64,000 bases of DNA, taken from NCBI GenBank assembly GCA_030562195.1, contig JAUJPP010000012.1, positions 9,300,001-9,364,000 of the forward strand. The letters run 5' to 3'. The DNA is from Nipponacmea schrenckii (taxonomy: Eukaryota; Mollusca; Gastropoda; Lottiidae). Positions 1-12,649 of the stretch are shown piece after piece. Below the pieces are notes generated by a model that ran no database searches, was not told the DNA's origin, and saw only the letters and a list, made by a program, of their open reading frames with translations. The translations under genes were made by a program, and so were the position numbers. Numbering within the stretch: position 1 is the stretch's first letter; each line of letters starts with the position of its first letter.

Positions 1-2754
1 CGATAACTGGTATTTATTTGATATTTTGTGTTAATAACTATGATATAATTATTGACGTATATAAATGTCTATACACAGTATTGGCAGTGATAAACTGCTT
101 TGAAATGTGGTTCAACCAGATAAACAGATTTCATGATATGACCAATAGGACCAGTTCAACCATTAACCATATTGCTTGATGAATATTTGAGTATGATTCA
201 TATCATCAACTTTTCTAAAGTGACTTGTAGAAATTATCAGAGCATGGGGAATATATCTGTATTAAATAATTTGTTTAATATTGATTTACGGAATGTTACA
301 CTTACCAAAGTCTCTGTTTACTTTATATTTCATGGCAGTATAGGGTGAAAATAGTTTGCTCTACACTATTAAAAACGGAAAGTCAAATTCATCAGTTTAG
401 ATTAAGAGTATGTTCTTCAAATACTTAAAAATTGAGTATGAGTTATTTTTAGACGTAAACTTGAACCAGTCATGATGGAAAGTTGGAACATTTGCATCAA
501 ATTAGATCATTATCTCAAATAAAACAATTTAAAACTAGTCTGTACAGTGTTCATAATTGATAACCAAATTTACATATCAATAACACATAATCTTTTACAT
601 TCAGAAATAAATTATTTGTCTGAAGGGAGATAAAACCATTCCTACTCTTAAATTGCATAATCATCTTTAAAAATCACCTCTGCGAATCCTTACATGACGA
701 GTTTGTACACAGCAAGTAATTTCTCATTATCTTACAAATCTTGTTGAAAGTAACTTGCATGAAATCTTCTTTCCCACTTCAAACTTAACGCAATCCTTTC
801 ATGTCAGTATCATATTAGAGAGTTTTTATAAGGCTTAAAAAATTGAATTGTAGAAGGGGAAATTGAGAAGTATTGTGAAGACTAAATTGGTAATCTTGTA
901 CGAGATAGAAAACTTGAGATATGCTGTCATCTAATTGAACGTGGTTCTTGAAATAGATAATCTCTTTCAATCCCTCAGGTCACAGATTTCATGATTAGAA
1001 AATTGACCATTTATTACAGTAAGGTTTAGATAGTTATCAATGACAATGGTTCACTTTTAAATTCAATTTCCTTGTAAATACTATTGCCAGAGTAAATTAG
1101 GTTGAATTTGTTAAGGGTAACTGGGTTACTAGTTTAATAATATTGTCACCATTTGTTGATAAAAAAAAAACCTGGTTGTGTTTGTCACAACATTGTGAAT
1201 CAAATATATCCTTCCCACTTGAAATAATTTAATAACAGGCATGTTAAAAACTTAACTTCTAATGCATGTTGTTAATATAGTTACTGTTATTGCTCTTGAC
1301 TTCAAAATCTGTTTTCGTAATCTGATATAGTCAAATCAAATGAGATCCAACACAGGTTTAATCACAACTTTAAGATGAATTTTTTTGGGGTTATTTCCCT
1401 GGAATTTGTAAAAATTAGTTTCTCAGAAATGTTGAAATGAAAGTTTTTATTTAGAGTGATTTATCTGAAGTTGGTATTCTGGTGTAGATTGATGAGGCAT
1501 GTAGAAGACCAAGAATGTTTCTTGCTAGGCAAGAGGCATATAAAGAATGGAAGATTTAATGACATCTGGATGAGTGCTAATAGCAAGATGCTCAGGTGTT
1601 TGGTACTGTCTGTTAATTAGAATGGCTTTATTGTGCATCATATGATCATGTCCGAGTGTCAGTACAACCATAGCATTAATGTCCTCTACATCATAGGTAC
1701 CACCAACTACATATGATTGTCGTTCTAAGGTTTGTCTTTTAAGGTAAGAGAAAATCATAGAAACACTGTACATAACTTGATGTGAAGATGACAGGTTAGA
1801 ATGACCCAAACTAGAACTAAACAAATTTACTAGGAGTTGTTTAATAATTCTAGCTCTTGTCTGACCTACTGTCATACTTTCAAGCAGAAATCATCTAGAA
1901 TATGGTTTTATTTCTTAATTTATCTTTTGTGACCTCATGGATTAGTGTGCTCATCATATTTGTGCTGGTATAGTTATTTTGTCATTTTTGCTCTTACATT
2001 ACATACAGATAGACAGGTAGATATTATCTATAATAAGAGTTCAATTGTAGTGTAAAATTGCACAGATCTGGTCTGTCGTTCTGCTAGTTTTAGTATCAGT
2101 GATGAAAACTATTGTAAATTCTCTTGGCACCATTTCTGACAACAGGCCTTTTATAATTGGATACTGGTAGCTAATAAAATATGTTCCATGTTCTATAGAC
2201 ATGTCAAGATTTGTATGTGACACCAGGAATACTGTTATTTTAAGAGTGTATATGGTGAATTATTTATAAGATTATCTAGATATATCTTTACAGTCTGATA
2301 TTCTGATCTCTAACATTAATAACAATACTTTCCTGCTGTATTTCTTTATATTCTACCTTATATTAAAGGTCATTTGGAGTCCAGTATCTATACTTTATCT
2401 CAATGGAATAAATTATAGATTTTTTATTCTACAATTAATTAGCAATCAGGAATTACAGAAATGAGAACTCTATAAGGAAGGGAAACAATCAAGCTGCATT
2501 ATTATTCGGAGCATTAACCATGGCAGTGTAGTTAATATTATTGGTGTATAGTAATCTAGGATATTAACAGGTTGATGGAATTAAAGTACTTAATAGTGGA
2601 GAAATGATTTAGAATTGACATCCAGACATCCTGATGGTTTATGGTACAAGGATAACGTAAATATGAGGAGTGCATTATAGTTTGTGATTTTATATAATAG
2701 TGATCGTCATTATAAGGTTGTGATTGTTGTGTTGTGAAAAATAAATGATTGGAT
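1..2754. other. 5' non-coding region, nothing recognised
   Basis: AT-rich sequence with no exon, RNA gene or intact mobile element that I can support. It lies upstream of the first candidate dlg exon and is either 5' flank or, if L27-type exons exist further left, intron. Open frames on the minus strand (1525-1875, 2041-2223, 2556-2777) have no recognisable domain, and frames of that length are expected by chance in this base composition. Confidence 0.6.
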
Positions 2755-2904
2755 ATGGTTTTACGAGAATCTGACATCTATTATTTTGTACACACTATGT
2801 TATCGTGGTGGCACTTCCGTCATCGGCATCGTGGAAGATCTGTTAGTTTTAAGAAGTATGTTGATCTAATAACTTATGATGAAGAATGCCTTGTGGCAAT
2901 GTTG
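2755..2904 (+). CDS. candidate alternative N-terminal coding exon of dlg
   Basis: Fifty codons open from ATG at 2755, with an in-frame TGA at 2746-2748 just upstream, ending in a perfect donor (TTG|GTAAGT at 2905). It ends in phase 0, which fits both downstream phase-0 acceptors, at 15253 and 15505. The peptide starts MVLRESDIYYF, has an aromatic/basic stretch (SWWHFRHRHRGR) and ends LITYDEECLVAML. Local base composition is less AT-rich than the surroundings, as expected for coding DNA. I do not recognise the sequence; it is not an L27 domain. DLG genes generally have several alternative N-termini, so a lineage-specific first exon is plausible. The main doubt is the 12.3 kb to the next exon and the absence of any homology seen by eye. 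It could belong to another transcript or be a chance open frame. Confidence 0.42.
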
Positions 2905-3407
2905 GTAAGTATATTTGATTACCCCAATGGCCAGTATTGCAGTTTTTGGTCCACAAAATCGCCAGAAGACTCTTCATCTTTTTTGATGGCTTTCACAAGA
3001 AAAATGACAATTTACATTAACATTTACCTTTATATACATAAAAATGCCATTTTATTTAAAATTTAATGTTAAATTCAGCATTATCAAAATACTTTATCAG
3101 CTATGGTAATGTTCATGAAATAATACATTGATTTTCCATTATGAGATTCAAGCAATATAGTGCAAGCTTAAAGGGATTAGGCTTCTTGCTTAAGTACTTT
3201 TATCAACTTAATGTAGCTAACTGTGTCAATTTACAGAATAAAATCCTGGCTTGAGTAATAAAGAAAAGGACTTGAAGCTTTGAGCTCTGAAATGGCATAG
3301 ATTGTACAAACTTTCCAGTTCAAAACTTTCTTAGTTAGACAATATCATTTTGACTCCGGAGATACATGTATATGAAATAAATGTAAGTGAAAATAGTGAC
3401 ATTTATA
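2905..3407. other. intron, unique sequence
   Basis: The start of the presumed first intron, from the donor at 2905 to the first minisatellite. No gene or repeat was seen. Confidence 0.5.
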
Positions 3408-4916
3408 GATGATCTCTTAATCTCTAACCATATCATTTCTATTGTTTATCTAATCCTACAGACAATCTCTGATCGTGTTACTATATTGTAGCTGATACTA
3501 CATACAATCTCTAACCATATCATTTCTATTGTTTATCTAATCCTACAGACAATCTTTGATCCTATATTACTATTGTGTAGCGGATCCTACAGACAATCTC
3601 TGATCCTATATTACTATTGTGTAGCGGATCCTACAGACAATCTCTGATCATGTTACTATATTGTAGCTGATCCTACATACAATCTCTGACCATATTACTA
3701 TATTGTAGCTGATCCTACAGACAATCTCTGATCATATTACTATTGTATAGCTGATCCTACAGACAATCTCTGGTCATATTACTATATTGTAGCTGATTCT
3801 ACAGGTAATCTCTGGTCATATTACTATATTGTAGCTGATCCTACATACAATCGCTGATCATATTACTATTGTGTAGCTGATCCTATAGACAATCTTATGT
3901 CATATTACTATATTGTAGCTGATTCTACATACAATCTCTGGTCATATTACTATATTGTAGCTGATCCTACAATCTCTGGTCATATTACTATTGTGTAGCG
4001 GATCCTACAGACAATCTCTGATCATATTACTATATTGTAGCTGATTCTACAGACAATCTCTGGTCATATTACTATATTGTAGCTGATCCTACAGACAATC
4101 TCTGATCCTATATTACTATTGTGTAGTGGATCCTACAGACAATCTCTGATCATGTTACTATATTGTAACTGATCCTACATACAATCTCTGACCATATTAC
4201 TATATTGTAGCTGATCCTACATACAATCTCTGCTCTTTTTACTATATTGTAGCTGATCCTACAGACAATCTCAGGTCATATTACTATATTGTAGCTGATT
4301 CTACAGGTAATCTCTGGTCATATTACTATATTGTAGCTGATCCTACATACAATCGCTGATCATATTACTATTGTGTAGCTGATCCTATAGACAATCTTAT
4401 GTCATATTACTATATTGTAGCTGATTCTACATACAATCTCTGGTCATATTACTATATTGTAGCTGATCCTACAGACAATCTCTGGTCATATTACTATTGT
4501 GTAGCGGATCCTACAGACAATCTCTGATCATATTACTATATTGTAGCTGATCCTACAGACAATCTCTGGTCATATTATTATATTGTAGCTGATTCTACAG
4601 GAAATTTTTGGTCATATTACTGTATTGTAGCTGATTCTACAGACAATCTCTGATCATATTACTATATTTTAGCTGATCCTACAGACAATCTCTGCTCTTT
4701 TTACTATATTGTAGCTGATCCTACAGACAATCTCTGGTCATATTACTATATTGTAGCTGATTCTACAAGCAATCTCTGGTCATAGTACTATATTGTAGCT
4801 GACTCTACAGGTAATCTCTCATCATATTACTATATTGTAGCTGATCCCAAAGACAATCTCTGATCATATTACTATATTTTAGCTGATTCTACAGACAATA
4901 TCTGCTCTTATTACTA
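3408..4916. repeat. 42-bp minisatellite A, main block
   Basis: About 35 tandem copies of a roughly 42-bp unit, recognisable by the motifs CTACAGACAATCTCTG, CATATTACTATATTGTAGCT and GTAGCTGATCCTAC. Copies differ by single substitutions, by ATATT/ATTGT length variants and by TACAGAC/TACATAC/TACAGGT variants. The same run of variant units (GGTAATC, then AATCGCTG, then CTATAGACAATCTTATG) begins near 3793 and again near 4295, so a block of about 500 bp was duplicated as a whole. The left edge is degenerate. The block stops at the MITE insertion. Confidence 0.95.
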
Positions 4917-5348
4917 CAGTGAAACCTGGCTATAACGAATCATACGGGACCGAACGAATTAGTTCGTTATAGCCGAAATTCGTTATATCATTTTCTATGT
5001 CCGCCATCTTGGATAAAGTCAAAATTACCCATACCATCCCAAAGAAAAAGAAGAACGAGCGCAGTTATAAACAGTACGCGTCATAATTTATTGCAAATTC
5101 ACATAAATTATAAGCATGCATTTTCGTTAATTATCGGTTAATTATGACTAATCCATTCGTAATAACCACTAATTTTGGTACACAGGGTGTCAATTTCTAT
5201 TCATTATTACCGAAAATTCGCTACTAGCATTTCGTTTTATCCATTTATTTTTCAATGAAATTAGTGCAGTGAAAAACGGGACTTTAAAATGTGTTCGTTA
5301 TTACCGGGTTTTCGGTATAAGCAAGTTCGTTATAAGTGAGGACCACTG
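4917..5348. mobile_element. 432-bp MITE, Tc1/mariner-pogo type
   Basis: The ends are inverted: CAGTGAAACCTGGCTATAACGAA at the left runs against the reverse complement of TTCGTTATAAGTGAGGACCACTG at the right, agreeing in the first five bases (CAGTG), a central CCT and the TATAACGAA block. The element is flanked by TA on both sides (4915-4916 and 5349-5350). Removing it with one TA restores an intact minisatellite unit (ATTAC-TA-TATTGTAG). A TA target duplication with CAGTG-type ends fits the Tc1/mariner superfamily, pogo/Tigger branch. There is no transposase frame, so it is non-autonomous. A second copy of the GAATTAGTTCGTTATAGCCGAA motif family sits just inside the left end. Confidence 0.85.
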
Positions 5349-5350
5349 TA

Positions 5351-5727
5351 TATTGTAGCTGATCCTACCGACAATCTCTGGTCATATTACTATATTGTAG
5401 CGGTTCCCACAGACAATCTCTGATCATATTACTATTCTTTATCTGATCTTATAGACAATCTCTGATTATATTACTATTGTATATCTGATCTCATAGACAA
5501 TCTCTGATAAAATTACTATTGTGTATTTGATCCTTCAGACAATCTCTGATCATATTACTATATTGTAGCTGATCCTATCGTGTATCTGATTGAAAAGGTA
5601 ATCTCTCATCATATCATTGTGCAGCTCATCTGAAGACCATCTCTGTATCTGATCCTAAGAACCATCTCTGATCATGCCATTACTATTATTTTTCTGATCT
5701 TATAGTCAATCGCAGATCACATTACTA
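5351..5727. repeat. minisatellite A, continuation after the MITE
   Basis: The same 42-bp family resumes immediately after the TA and gradually decays (CTGATCTTATAGACAATCTC variants, shorter and irregular copies). It ends at ATTACTA near 5727, where unrelated sequence begins. Confidence 0.88.
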
Positions 5728-7814
5728 GGCCTATTTTGATAAGGATTCTGTCCCTTTTTAACTGTCCGTTTTATCTACCAACGATGGTTCAGTAACTTTA
5801 AATATTACTGTTCATATGGAATATGCACAATTGCATTCTAAAGATCGGTATCTACGAAAGACATTTACCTGGTCAGCCTGATCAACAAGGAACATTGCTT
5901 TATCTCAAAATGTCATTCAAATCTTAGCATTAATTATTGAGATTGTTTTAATTGTGAAAATAATATATCCATGAAAACAAGGGGGTATGGTTCTACTTTC
6001 GTTTATAAAGTGTATGCAGCAAGATAGGTACGAAGAATATTAACGAAAAAAGAGCTAGGCTACTGATGACTGCATGGATCAACGTGTCCAGAGCCACGCC
6101 CGTCGCCCACATCCATGTATCTTCGTCGTAATGCTACGTGGAAGTAGGCGTTATTAGGCCACGATGTGTAGGGATTTATATATGAATTTATTAGCCTATG
6201 ATTCATAAAATAATATTGATGACAAGAGAAGCCTAAAATCATGTCCCCACTCACCCTGAAACTAAATAGACTAGGCCTATTTCATAAGTTGGGAGAGTGA
6301 ATTTTTCAGAATGATCATCTAGCTTTGATACTAGAATGATCTCTTTTGGTGAACAAATAAATTTATTGTCACATTCAGCATATCAGTTCACCTTCACAAA
6401 GAGAAATATTGTCAAACTGAGCTTGCTATTCTTTCTGATATTATACCGTAGGTCAACTCATAAAAAGCGTTTCCGGATAACCGATGTTGAAATTCTAACC
6501 GGTTGCCCGTGAAATCCTAGTATTAGTAGTTACTATTACACCTGAACAAATTCCGATATCAGAACCTGAGACTGGATTCATTACAACGTTAGTAGTGATA
6601 ATCCTATTTCAATATGGTGCCCAAAAAACTTAAAAGTAGTGCTTGGATTGACGCTTTCAAACGAAACTAAGCCCAAATGTATCTTGGCACGCAGTTACGA
6701 AGAAGTAGGCGTGGTTTCTCAAAACGTCAATCCCGACATCGTTGTTTTACCATTGGATGATGAAAATAGAACAAAGCGTTTATTGGTTATAATTTATACT
6801 CATTCATATGCATGAGAATGAAATATACCGAAGTAGGTGGGTCTCATAGAGTTATTTATAATAATAGGCAGTGCCAGCAAAATGATGAATGTCTACCTAT
6901 TAATATTATAATAGAGAAAAAAAAGAAGAATAAATATTAATAATCTGTCAATGAGCGCAGGCGGAACTGGTTAAGCATCATTGCTATATTGACCGCTGTA
7001 GATTTAGGCTGGGTTGGGCGTCTAATTTTAAATATATCCCCCGTGATAATTTTGAATTTAAAATTATAAAAATAGAGCCGGTTGCCCGAGAATTAATTTA
7101 TTATAAAGTCCGAGGTCGTAGGCCTAGTCCCGAAAAGCCATGGTAAAAGGGTTGTTACACTTTCTTTTCATCGAATTGAGAATCTACTTGATATCCTAGT
7201 TTCTATGGTTAAATAATCTGTTATAGGCTTCTTCTACGTTCTTTGGTTGAACACCCCAAGTGCCCCAACACGCATTCCGTGGAGGGTTGAAGTATAGGCT
7301 CCACCCATTGTTCTCCTCTTGTCACTCTCAGTCTCATAGGCCGGCTATCGTTGTTTAATCTTTTGACGAAAAAAATAGATTGATGAAGCCTTTATTGGGC
7401 ACATTCTGCATATCAACTCAAAACTAAGGTTTTTTCCATGCATGTGTACATAATAAAAATTCTGATGACATGTATTTCAAAATAATAGGCTTAGCCTAGT
7501 AGTAGTGGCGCAGGCCTAGCGCATTGTTAATTTCGCTCATGAAAGAATTATGATTCTTGGCGTCAAAAGATGAAGATTTGGATCGTGACGTGATGGTCAT
7601 TAAATTATGACATCAGTCATCAGCTCTTCTTGACAACGGAAAGCGATGGATTTTCTTTCTGGAAGTAGCCACGAACTGGCGACCGTCTGCAGACGAACTG
7701 GCGACGAACTGGCGACCGTCGCCAGTTCATCTGCAGACGGTCGCCAGTTCGTCGTCAAATGTTCTGCCGACCATCTGCAGATGATCTGCAGATAAAGATA
7801 AGTTATAAAGTTGC
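5728..7814. other. 2.1-kb foreign segment splitting minisatellite A
   Basis: The array stops after ATTACTA near 5727 and resumes at TATATCTGATCTTATAGAC near 7813, so this stretch interrupts one continuous array. Its composition is visibly richer in G+C and CpG than its surroundings. It contains several GTAGGCCTA/CTAGGCCTA-like motifs (about 5724, 6270, 7118, 7514) and two related CCGGTTGCCCG segments (about 6499 and 7078). I found no matching terminal inverted repeats, poly-A tail or reverse transcriptase, so the type of insertion is unknown. Short open frames in it have no recognisable domain. Confidence 0.6.
7672..7751. repeat. inverted repeat, 34-nt arms, 12-nt loop
   Basis: The left arm is 7672-7705 and the right arm 7718-7751, with one mismatch in 34 positions. 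The arms are GC-rich and built from a repeated CGAACTGGCGAC word and a central CTGCAG. It would form a strong hairpin in RNA or cruciform DNA. It lies near the right edge of the foreign segment. A related ATCTGCAGATGATCTGCAGAT stretch follows at about 7773-7793. Confidence 0.9.
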
Positions 7815-8162
7815 TGTACTGTATATCTGATCTTATAGACAATCTGAGCATATTACAATTGTATGTCTAATCTTATAGACAATCTGAGCATATTACAATT
7901 GTATATCTGATCTTATAGACAATCTCTGATCATACTGATCTTATAGTCAATCTCAGATCGAATTACTGTTGAGTACCTGATCCAGATAGACAATCTCTAA
8001 TCATATTACTATTGTATATCTGATCTCATAGACAATCTCAGCATATTACATAGTATATCTGATTCTATAGACAATCCCTGATAATATTACTATTGTGCAT
8101 CTGATTCTATAGACAATCCCTGATCATTATACTATTGTGTATCTGATCCCAAAAACCATCTA
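7815..8162. repeat. minisatellite A, distal block
   Basis: About eight degenerate copies of the same unit (TATATCTGATCTTATAGACAATCT and relatives) after the foreign segment. The array fades out at about 8162. Confidence 0.88.
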
Positions 8163-11100
8163 AATGGCAAGTCACTGAAAAGTATACTATTCAAGTGTTT
8201 TCAACCTTTTAAGTTGATCAGACACAGTATAGACATGTGAATTTTTGTAGATACATTAGAAATTCTAATCATGAGATTTGAAATTCAGAATAAATAGAGA
8301 TTTACTTCGTCCAATAAATAACTGATTCCATGTTGTAATTTACTTTTAGATCAACTAGTAAAAGTTCACAAGTATAGAGCCATGAGTCTAACCCATCCAT
8401 TTAACCAGATTTATTCGGTTTTAAATCACATTTTAAGACAACATTGATTATATAGGCTTGAATTTACACACTTAAACACTATTATATAGTTGTGATAAAT
8501 GACTGGCTATAACTATCTTAATCTAATCAATAAAACATTCTTTTTATAATTTTGTTGGTTGAAGATATGCTTTAAATACACTGCTCTTTCTTTTAAGTAT
8601 TTCGCTCGATTTCGCGTGAGATTGATGGCTGCACGCTACTAAATTACCTCCGATTCTCATCTCACATGATTTCCTAAGCTGAATATAAAAAAATGGTGGA
8701 TTTGAAGGAAGTCTAATTGTGACGTGACTGATTTGAGGAGACAGCTCTTTAATATCAAGTCTCTTTTTACCAAGTAGAATTTACTGTCTTATTAGTTCTC
8801 ACTTACTGTCACTTTCATATGGTACTTTAGCTATGTTTAGTTTTACCGTGTCTGTCCAATCAATTGTAATCATTGGTATTTATGTTGATTTTACTGCAAG
8901 CCCACGACACATTATACTTATAGGGTGTCTGAAAGTGACTCGAGTTTGATAGATGTTATAAGATTAAAATTGACTTGCACAATGACAAAGAGTTAAAGTT
9001 GAAGTGCATTATACTTTCAGCAGAAGTTATTGATAATTGTGTAAGAGTGATTTCCCCTGAGTTCTGTTGCTCCATGAAACTTTAATTTATTTTCTACAGA
9101 CTTAAAAATCTGGATAGATGTAATTTAGTCTTGAGAGAATTCAGTTTCATTTGGAATCAGTTTTTTAATGACCCATGAAATTAAAAGCTACTCTGTTTTA
9201 TATACATGTTAACATATCTTCAGACATGGTATTCCACACATTAATTGTGTTGAGATTGAAATGAGGCAGAAGAGAAATTCAGAATTATATTAATTACAAT
9301 GGTATGTTTCACTGATATACATCTGTCTTATTGACATTATGTTTTTTTTTGATTGTATGCTTTACACAATTTAATCAGAGGTAAAGGCCCTTGAGCTTAT
9401 CAGTGCAGTATAATGTAATATGCTTTATATCATCATTTATATACCTTTGATCCTTTTTTTTTTTTAATGGAAAAAAATTGGTGATAAAATGGTGACTGAC
9501 AATGCCTGTGAACACTCAGTGTTTAATAAACAAGTTGATGTATATCCAGATGTCTTGATGTAATTTATGGAGCTTTAAAAGATTTAAACAATTGGTTAAA
9601 AACTAATCTCTTTTAGATAGTAGTGGGGAGCGTGGGCTATTTGCAATATGACCTTCTTAATAGTTTCTATGTTTAGAATGATAATATTGATCATTTTACT
9701 GAATGTCTAGTATATTCCACTCCAATGATTCTTATGGTCTGCACGATTTCATGTTTAAATTGAGAAATACATTTCAAGAGTTGCCTGTTGATATGAAAAG
9801 AAGCATATTGCTGCCTTGAATCCATCTGAGTTATCAACAAATAGATTCTTTTATTCATTTATATTGTCTGGGAAATGGAAACAACCTTGATGAACTTCGG
9901 TTTTATTTAATCATGGTATACTGTTTTTGGCTTGACAACTTTTGTTTTCGGGTAGTGTTCTATTAGCTGTTTCTCAGCTTTACTTTTACTATTGCTTGCT
10001 GCAGAAAATTTACCTTGAACATAACTCAGATGCATTACGCCTTTTATCACCAAACTTTTGCTACTTGGTTGGGATAGTATCTGTTCTGATAAAATCCACA
10101 GTATTCTGTAATTGACAATCTTGGGATAGAGGAGATCAGAAGATGAATATATGGATGTGTTTTCTAGCTTGATCTGTAATATATTGGTCTCTTAGGATGG
10201 TAACTAATTGATTTCTGAAAGAAAACAAAGTACATTATAAATAACTTTACTTAGGATTAGTAACGCCACTCAATTTATTTTTAATCAATGTTATCTTAAC
10301 TCTGGGTTAATGGCAACATTTATTTTATGCTCAACTTGCAGTGGCCTTTTTTTTACAGAACCTTGTTATATTTTTAGTTTGAGCTCTGCTTTTAACTTAA
10401 ATTAATCCATAGATGCTCCATTATAGAACATTCAGACAACAAATTTTAGGAAAAAAATAGCAATAAAAGTCCTTTGAAATGTGTGTCAAATCAAGACATG
10501 GTCATTGGTTTATATCTTAAAAAAGCATTTAATATTTTTAGGTTTTTAGTGTCAAAAAAATATTCAACATGAATTGTTGGTAACTTCTTCCTGGTTCATT
10601 GATTGATTATGTACCTCCAATGATCAGATTTGAAGTAAATTGATTCATATTGAATTTTCTAAAAATACATGAATACTGAAGGTAATTTGCTATAATTTAT
10701 ACTTGGAGAAAATAGGTAATTATATTACTAAAGATCAGTAAAAGATAAGATAATTTCTTATATACTAATAACTTGAAACCTAGTATTCTTCATACTTCAT
10801 CATTAATCTTTTAACTTTGACAGTAATCAACCGAAATGGCCCCATTTTACTTTGGCACGTTTTATCAGTCATCATGCTTGTCTAGAGTAAGAAGTAAAAC
10901 GATTTTATGTGGGTAATTGTACGAGAGGTTAAAGATAATTCTCCCAGGAGTAGGTTATGACTGAAAAGGGAAAATATTCAATGAAAGGAGTTGATAAAGT
11001 GAATTTCTTCATTATATTAGTGCTATTTTGGACATGGATGGTGGAAGTAAATCAAATCTTAGAAAATAACGACCCAACAACTAGCTTTAAACCACTTCAT

Positions 11101-12649
11101 TTACTGAGACAAGATTTGGTTAAATAAGATTAGTCTGGAAGGTCAAACACAGATTGTATCTGGAGAAGAATTTGACCAGGAATGTTGTTAAAGCCAGACT
11201 GCAGTTTTATTTTGGATTATCTTGTCATGGATTTTTACTTCATTCCATCATCACTCTGGGTTTTCTTCATCTGGATTATATTAAGTTATATAAATAATGC
11301 TATCCATTGAGATTTCTCTTCATTAAACACTTATTTTGTCCAATAAATGTTCAGGCATGATATTTTTTGGCTGAGTTATGATTGATTACGTTCTAAAGAA
11401 TAACGAAATTTAAAAAGATTTATGAAAGATGAGTTTGTGAAAATCACTGAGACTGAGAAATAGCCACAGATTAAATCTCATCTGAATTCTATATATCTCA
11501 CAGGTCACCAAAATTGCTCTTCTAATATTTAATATCTCTCAATGGGAGAAATACAAAAAAAAAAATAACATTCAAATTGTGATGTTCATAATACATATAT
11601 CATAATGGTGCTGAATGGATTTTTTTTTTTTTTTAAAGCATCATTTAATTTTATTAAGAGTGAATTTTTTACAGAGCTTGCTATATTTTTGGAGGATGGA
11701 AAAGTAGTCAGATTTTTTATATGGAAGTATTTTATAATTACAACTGGAATGATTAAAATTGTTATATAAAGCATCAGGTTAAAAATGTATCTTAATTTGA
11801 TAGTAAATTAACAATTTCAGTGGATTGAGTTTGTATTGAAAATACATGATAAAATCAACGGTTTGTTTTGAACAGTGAAGAACAATCATAATCTCATCTT
11901 TATTCAACTGGAAAATAAACCTATTTAGCTAATGCTTTGTTTCTGGCTTAATGTATTGTAATGGTTTCAAAGGGTAGGAATACAGAATGGTGGAATTAGG
12001 TGACAAAACAAATGTTGATTTTTAGAAGGGAAATAAAATTCTGATTATTTGACATGCTGGATGTCTAGAAACTTATTAAGGATAACTTGATGTGGCAACG
12101 TGGCTGGTATATTTCAGTCTATGTATAATGATTGCTAGTAGACAAAGTTTAATGGAACTATTACTCATTTGGTGGGATAATTTCTTACTTATGGAATGAG
12201 TTCTATAATCAATGTGTTGGTAATCTTTGAACCTATATATGAAATCAGTGAAAAATGTTTAACTGTCAGACAAGCCATTGTGGTATTTAAGATATCAGTG
12301 AAATGATGGAACTACAAGTATTCAAGTTAAGTAAACCTTTCAATGGTTGCAATATTTATGGGATATTGTTAAAGATGTTCAAAACGTATTTCAAGAGCTG
12401 GTGAAGTGAAAATGTTACTATGAAGTTGTTCAAAATACAGTTTTCCAAAGAGTTGATTAATGGCAGGATTCTTCAAGAATGAAGTTATGGGAGGAACCCT
12501 TGGAAGGTGTAAAGTTCATCCATTACCAAATTATATTCCCTTGGTGTGTTTTATTCTTCATTAAAATTTTTCATTTCATTTTACAGAGAGAATTCCCATA
12601 TTACTGCATTGTTTACATTCTTAAACTTTCACAGATTATTTAGATTTAG
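8163..12649. other. intron or 5' region, nothing recognised
   Basis: About 4.5 kb of AT-rich sequence between two minisatellites. I saw no exon with a homologous product, no RNA gene and no bounded mobile element. Poly-T and poly-A tracts occur near 9450, 11560 and 11620. A 56-codon frame at 10957-11127 is discussed under findings. Confidence 0.6.

Noticed and set aside
3408..5727. Minisatellite A considered as a CRISPR-like array.
   Set aside because: The units are contiguous with no unique spacers, and the host is a eukaryote.
7600..7851. 83-codon minus-strand frame over the GC-rich hairpin.
   Set aside because: Its middle is a translation of the inverted repeat, and its 5' end runs into minisatellite A.
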